This document shows positions 34,035 to 35,091 of a DNA stretch of 35,091 nt, piece by piece (position 1 is the stretch's first letter; every line of letters begins with the position of its first letter). A program made the position numbers and the translations under genes. This stretch comes from a miscellaneous Crenarchaeota group-6 archaeon AD8-1 (GTDB lineage: Archaea > Thermoproteota > Bathyarchaeia > Bathyarchaeales > Bathycorpusculaceae), in assembly GCA_001273385.1 (NCBI GenBank), contig LFWW01000023.1, forward strand, positions 1 to 35,091. Direction: 5' to 3'. The notes under the pieces were generated by a model, which was not told the origin of the DNA, did not search any database, and saw only the letters and a list, made by a program, of their open reading frames with translations.

Positions 34035-34898
34035 ATGGCAAACATTGATGCATCTAAATTATTTCCTTCTAAGATAGGAAAGGTTGGTTTTATTTATCCA
34101 GTTTTTTTTGCCATTATAATTTCGATGTTTTTAGTTCAGCTAATATTGCTTGTGAGTCCTTATCAAGAAAATACGATGAGCTCTTTGCAAAGTTCTTTTT
34201 CTATTTCTACTTTAGTTAATCTTGTATTTGTTTCTGTGTTTTCTGCTTTTGGTTTGTATGCCCTGTTCAAAATTAAAAAGATTGGAAATCATCTTGCTTC
34301 TAATATTTTAATAGCCATTTTTATCGAGGGTGGTATGCTAGCAATAATGCTTTTTGGGAAACTATTTTTTATTACTGTGGGATTTGAGTCTCCAATTTTT
34401 TTGGTTTTTGTGGCTATCGTAGCTTATGTAGGATCTTATTTTGTTTTTCTGTCTTTTGTTGGTCGTCTTTCAAGAAAGGCGAAGAATAGACTTTTTATTA
34501 TTTCAAGTGGTTCTTTGGGTTCCTTTCTTGGTCTTTTGCTTCCTTTTCCAATAATTATTGTTGTCTCTGTTGTTTTGGCGGTTGCAGATACGATTTTAAT
34601 TCAAAAAAGTTTGTTCAAAGGATTTCTTGGGGAGGCTAATTATGAGAAAATGATTATTGAGATGGCTTTTTCAACTTCTGAGTGGGGAATTGGAATAGGA
34701 GATCTGATAAGTTATTCCATGATTGTAGCCGGTACATTTGTGAATTTTGGCTTGGTTGTGGGTTGTTTATCTTTGTTGTGTATTCTTTTAGCTACAATTT
34801 TTACTATGAGATTAACTGCTAAACAGAAATATGTTCCTGGTCTTCCGATTGCTACTGTTTTTGGTTTGTTACCTTCAATAGTTTTTTTTGTTTTGTAG
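34035..34898 (+). CDS. Presenilin/SPP-family intramembrane aspartyl protease homologue
   Basis: A 287-aa polytopic membrane protein with eight or nine helices. Three features match archaeal presenilin homologues (peptidase A22, PF06550-type): a helix-6 Asp in VVLAVADTILIQKSLF (D185), the helix-7 GxGD motif in WGIGIGDLISYS (D223) and the helix-9 PAL-type motif VPGLP (268-271). The two Asp residues are the catalytic pair that cuts substrates within the membrane. Differences from the consensus: helix 6 has Ala-Asp instead of Tyr-Asp, and the PAL motif reads PGLP. The hydrophilic loop between helices 6 and 7 is short. The ATG lies below an AT-rich promoter (TTTATAATTTA near 33975-33985). Physiological substrate unknown. 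Confidence 0.8.
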   Translation: MANIDASKLFPSKIGKVGFIYPVFFAIIISMFLVQLILLVSPYQENTMSSLQSSFSISTLVNLVFVSVFSAFGLYALFKIKKIGNHLASNILIAIFIEGGMLAIMLFGKLFFITVGFESPIFLVFVAIVAYVGSYFVFLSFVGRLSRKAKNRLFIISSGSLGSFLGLLLPFPIIIVVSVVLAVADTILIQKSLFKGFLGEANYEKMIIEMAFSTSEWGIGIGDLISYSMIVAGTFVNFGLVVGCLSLLCILLATIFTMRLTAKQKYVPGLPIATVFGLLPSIVFFVL

Positions 34899-35091
34899 AA
34901 TTATTATTGGATTGTTTTGAAACCAACACTAATGCAACTATTATGAATATTGCACCAATTCCGTTTATTAAAGTGATAATTTCATTAAGAAAAACTATTG
35001 AGATGCTAGTTGCAACTAATATTTCTGTTAGAAGAAGTATTGTTGATGTTGTAGCTGAAATATCTTTTAGTCCTTTAACCCATAAATAGTA
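34852..35091 (-). CDS. EamA/DMT-family transporter, C-terminal fragment (cut by window edge)
   Basis: Reading the minus strand from the right edge gives 79 codons ending in TAG at 34852-34854. The sequence starts YYLWVKGLKDISATTSTIL and continues with LTEILVATSISIVFLNEI and GIGAIFIIVALVLVSK. This is the last two helices of an EamA repeat as found in drug/metabolite transporters: SATT, then the acidic E in the helix (usually EP), then LNE and the terminal helix. The Lys/Asn-rich tail overlaps the last 47 bases of the presenilin gene on the other strand. The N-terminal part lies outside the window. Confidence 0.8.
   Translation of the reverse strand, partial: YYLWVKGLKDISATTSTILLLTEILVATSISIVFLNEIITLINGIGAIFIIVALVLVSKQSNNNSTKQKKLLKVTNQKQ

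Noticed and set aside
34907-35089. 60-aa plus-strand frame at the right edge
   Set aside because: It is the antisense shadow of the EamA-type transporter fragment, which has clear family motifs on the minus strand.

Overview
The window is AT-rich archaeal chromosome. The archaeal assignment rests on translation factor aIF1A, transcription factor TFB, a CdvA/CdvB/CdvC division cluster and an archaeal-type formylmethanofuran dehydrogenase. CdvA is typical of TACK archaea (Thermoproteota, Nitrososphaeria, Bathyarchaeia) and is not expected in Euryarchaeota or Asgard archaea. CdvABC together with an H4MPT-type Wood-Ljungdahl enzyme points most naturally to Bathyarchaeia or a close relative. That lineage call is inference. 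No tRNA, rRNA, IS element, integrase or CRISPR array was seen.

Layout. 1-3000: an unknown minus-strand gene, then aIF1A, TFB and a small zinc-ribbon protein. 3240-5260: a DUF6519 gene of a family otherwise linked to phage-tail-like particles, a possible 42-residue ORF, and a two-helix membrane protein. 5461-9117: the division cluster in the order cdvB paralogue, cdvA, cdvB with a winged-helix tail, cdvC. 9242-10253 (minus): mobB and a winged-helix regulator. 10404-17322: a PadR regulator followed by a translationally coupled FtsX/MacB-type exporter with one giant permease and two ATPases, the second carrying a long extra N-terminal domain. 17363-20376: three paralogous nucleotidyltransferase-like genes. 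20488-25876: a CitG-like protein, then fwdD-fwdB-fwdA-fwdC. 25960-32033: a Dpp/Opp-type peptide importer on the minus strand with a divergent substrate-binding protein. 32078-35091: a small membrane protein, an MFS transporter, a presenilin-type intramembrane aspartyl protease and the C-terminus of an EamA-family transporter cut by the window edge.

Functional threads. MobB makes or delivers the molybdopterin-guanine dinucleotide that FwdB needs, so 9242-9766 and 21499-25876 are linked biochemically. CdvA carries a C-terminal beta-strand-like peptide and the second CdvB a C-terminal winged helix, the known pair for CdvA-CdvB recruitment. Both CdvB proteins carry proline-rich MIM2-like motifs for the MIT domain of CdvC.

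Most unusual points. The substrate-binding protein looks circularly permuted: the segment that normally ends the fold sits directly after the signal peptide. The presenilin homologue has Ala-Asp where Tyr-Asp is usual. One of the three nucleotidyltransferase paralogues has lost its catalytic Asp pair. An ABC ATPase carries about 385 unexplained N-terminal residues. The cdvB gene has no canonical start codon where homology says its protein should begin, and a perfect 14-bp palindrome lies there. Start codons are often TTG, so several starts below were set by ribosome-binding sites rather than by the longest frame.
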